Origin: DASZIT01 sp036264255
Lineage (GTDB): Bacteria > Actinomycetota > Acidimicrobiia > Acidimicrobiales > RAAP-2
NCBI GenBank assembly: GCA_036264255.1
Contig: DATARI010000180.1
Coordinates: 1 to 6,360, forward strand
Direction of reading: 5' to 3'
DNA length: 6,360 bases
Part shown: piece after piece, positions 5,414-6,360 of the stretch
How positions within the stretch are numbered: position 1 is the stretch's first letter
Layout of the letters: each line of letters opens with the position of its first letter
Made by a program: the position numbers and the translations under genes
Notes under the pieces: model-generated
Told to the model about the DNA's origin: nothing
Databases searched by the model: none
The model's input: the letters and a program-made list of their open reading frames with translations, nothing else

Positions 5414-6055
5414 ATGACGGGAAGCGAGCCCACCGACCAGGGAGGGCCAACCTCCGGCGGCACTCGCGGCCCCCGGCACCGCGTCAGGGCCAACCGCCGG
5501 CGCCTTCGCCGCCACCTGATCGAATGGGCGACGATTCTGGTGGCGGTGGTGGCGCTGACCCTCGCGCTCCGCGCCTTCGTGGTCCAGACCTTTTCCATCC
5601 CCTCCCCTTCGATGGTCCCCACCCTCCAGGTAGGCGACAAGATCATCGTCGACAAGCTGAGTTACGACTTCGACCACGTCCATCGCGGGGACATCGTCGT
5701 CTTCCACCGCCCCCCGCTGGAGAGCCCGACCTACAACGATCTGGTCAAGCGGGTCATCGGGCTCCCGGGGGAGACGATCTCGTCGCTCCATGGTGCCGTC
5801 TATATCGATGGCAAGCGGCTGTCGGAGCCCTGGTTGCCCAACACACCGAGCAGTTTCACCGGGGCGATTCCCTCGTCCAATCCCCAATTCAATCTGCCGG
5901 GGCCGGTGAAGATCCCGGCCGGCGTCTACTTCGTGATGGGTGACAACCGGACCGACTCCGGCGACAGCCGGTTCTTCGGCCCCATCTCCGGATCGCTCAT
6001 CGTCGGGCGGGTGGTGGCGGTGGTCTGGCCGCTGGGCCAGTGGAAGGGCGTCTGA
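5414..6055 (+). CDS. lepB: Type I signal peptidase
   Basis: This 213-residue membrane serine protease cleaves signal peptides from exported proteins on the outer face of the membrane. A polar, Arg-rich cytoplasmic N-terminus of about 35 residues precedes a single membrane anchor (about 37-56, ATILVAVVALTLALRAFV). Box B, SPSMVPTL, is at 64-71, with S66 as the nucleophile. Box C, GDKIIVDKLSY, is at 74-84. Box D, KRVIGLPGE, is at 112-120, with K112 as the general base. Box E, GDNRTDSGDSR, is at 176-186. All catalytic elements are intact. The gene starts 37 bases after the dehydrogenase stop with no Shine-Dalgarno and a GC hairpin abutting the ATG; no better in-frame start is visible. Many actinobacteria carry lepB next to rplS and rnhB. 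The neighbours here differ, so this may be a second copy. Function is certain, symbol by homology. Confidence 0.95.
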   Translation: MTGSEPTDQGGPTSGGTRGPRHRVRANRRRLRRHLIEWATILVAVVALTLALRAFVVQTFSIPSPSMVPTLQVGDKIIVDKLSYDFDHVHRGDIVVFHRPPLESPTYNDLVKRVIGLPGETISSLHGAVYIDGKRLSEPWLPNTPSSFTGAIPSSNPQFNLPGPVKIPAGVYFVMGDNRTDSGDSRFFGPISGSLIVGRVVAVVWPLGQWKGV

Positions 6056-6060
6056 CCCGA

Positions 6061-6078
6061 CCCCTCGGATCCGGTGGG
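6061..6078. terminator. Weak inverted repeat between convergent genes, possible terminator
   Basis: The 31-base gap between the signal peptidase stop and the OB-fold gene stop contains an imperfect inverted repeat centred on CGGATCCG (6066-6073), with outer CCC (6061-6063) and GGG (6076-6078). One mismatch and one wobble pair interrupt it, and no T-run follows on either strand. A bidirectional terminator would suit this convergent position, but the structure alone is weak evidence. Confidence 0.25.
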
Positions 6079-6086
6079 GCGGAGGC

Positions 6087-6360
6087 TCAGACGGTGGGCT
6101 TGTCTTCCTGGCCGGCGAAGAGCAACAGCTCGTACATGGGGTTGATGACGGCCAGCCGGCCCTTGTGCTTGCCGATCATCCCCTCGGCCCGGAGCTGGGT
6201 GCCGGGCTCGATGCCGGGCAGCGACCGCCGCCCGAGGAACACCAGGTTCAGCGCTCCGGTCTCGTCGACGATGGTGCACTCAAGGGCGACCGCCCCCGAC
6301 CACGGCTGGACCCGGACCGACCGCACCCGCCCCGCCACCACTGTCCGCTGGCGGTAGGTG
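6087..6360 (-). CDS. OB-fold nucleic-acid-binding protein, C-terminal part (runs off the right edge)
   Basis: Ninety residues are visible, ending at a TGA at 6089-6087. The frame continues open past the right edge. An internal GTG at 6341 is probably not the start, because the residues before it (TYRQRT) already look like the first strand of the domain. The sequence fits a five-stranded OB-fold of the RecG/tRNA-anticodon type: YRQRTVVAGRVRSVRV, then ALECTIVDETGALNLVFLGR, GIEPGTQLRAEGMIG, GRLAVINPMYELL. The pattern 'D.TG.L.LVF.GRR.LPGI.PGT', followed by a final 'INP.YEL', matches a small actinobacterial OB-fold protein of unknown role, comparable to one I recall from mycobacteria near potassium-transport genes. 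A nucleic-acid ligand is inferred from the fold only. Confidence 0.75.
   Translation of the reverse strand, partial: TYRQRTVVAGRVRSVRVQPWSGAVALECTIVDETGALNLVFLGRRSLPGIEPGTQLRAEGMIGKHKGRLAVINPMYELLLFAGQEDKPTV

Noticed and set aside
4342..5655. 437-codon minus-strand open frame opposite the dehydrogenase and lepB
   Set aside because: It spans two confirmed genes and their gap on the other strand and shows only Gly/Arg/Val-rich composition; it is a GC-skewed shadow.
1..6360. CRISPR arrays, tRNA or rRNA genes, insertion sequences, phage or defence genes
   Set aside because: No repeat-spacer pattern, RNA gene signature, transposase, integrase or nuclease motif was seen on either strand; the window is almost fully accounted for by metabolic and housekeeping genes.

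Overview
The window is GC-rich throughout, with GTG and TTG starts, tightly overlapped genes and actinobacterial-type protein families. This suggests a high-GC actinobacterium. The style recalls Acidimicrobiia, but that placement is an inference from gene content and composition, not a measurement. No rRNA, tRNA, CRISPR array, transposase or long repeat is visible.

Layout. Positions 1-2353 (minus strand) hold a three-gene operon. In transcription order it encodes a membrane protein of the DUF422/carotenoid-synthesis (CruF-like) family, a cytochrome P450, and an aldehyde dehydrogenase that runs off the left edge. Both junctions are GTGA overlaps, so translation is probably coupled. A 74-bp divergent gap (2354-2427) separates this operon from a MerR-family regulator on the plus strand (2428-3318). 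The regulator meets, tail to tail, a minus-strand gene (3315-4319) encoding a DUF4214-like domain fused to a class I methyltransferase; the two stop codons share one CTAG. After a 154-bp divergent gap come two plus-strand genes: an HSD17B4-type short-chain dehydrogenase (4474-5376) and a type I signal peptidase (5414-6055). A minus-strand OB-fold protein (6087 to the right edge) converges on the signal peptidase.

How the genes may work together. The left operon reads as an oxidation cassette for an isoprenoid or lipid: a CruF/DUF422-like membrane enzyme, a P450 that could hydroxylate a C-H bond, and an aldehyde dehydrogenase that could carry an aldehyde to the acid. The divergent MerR protein is the obvious candidate regulator. 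A minus-strand promoter with a 19-bp spacer, the geometry typical of MerR-activated promoters, can be proposed in the gap. The MerR protein lacks a cobalamin-binding domain, so it is not a CarH/LitR light sensor despite its position beside a carotenoid-type gene. The right half looks like ordinary lipid metabolism and secretion housekeeping. Its functional link to the left operon is unproven.
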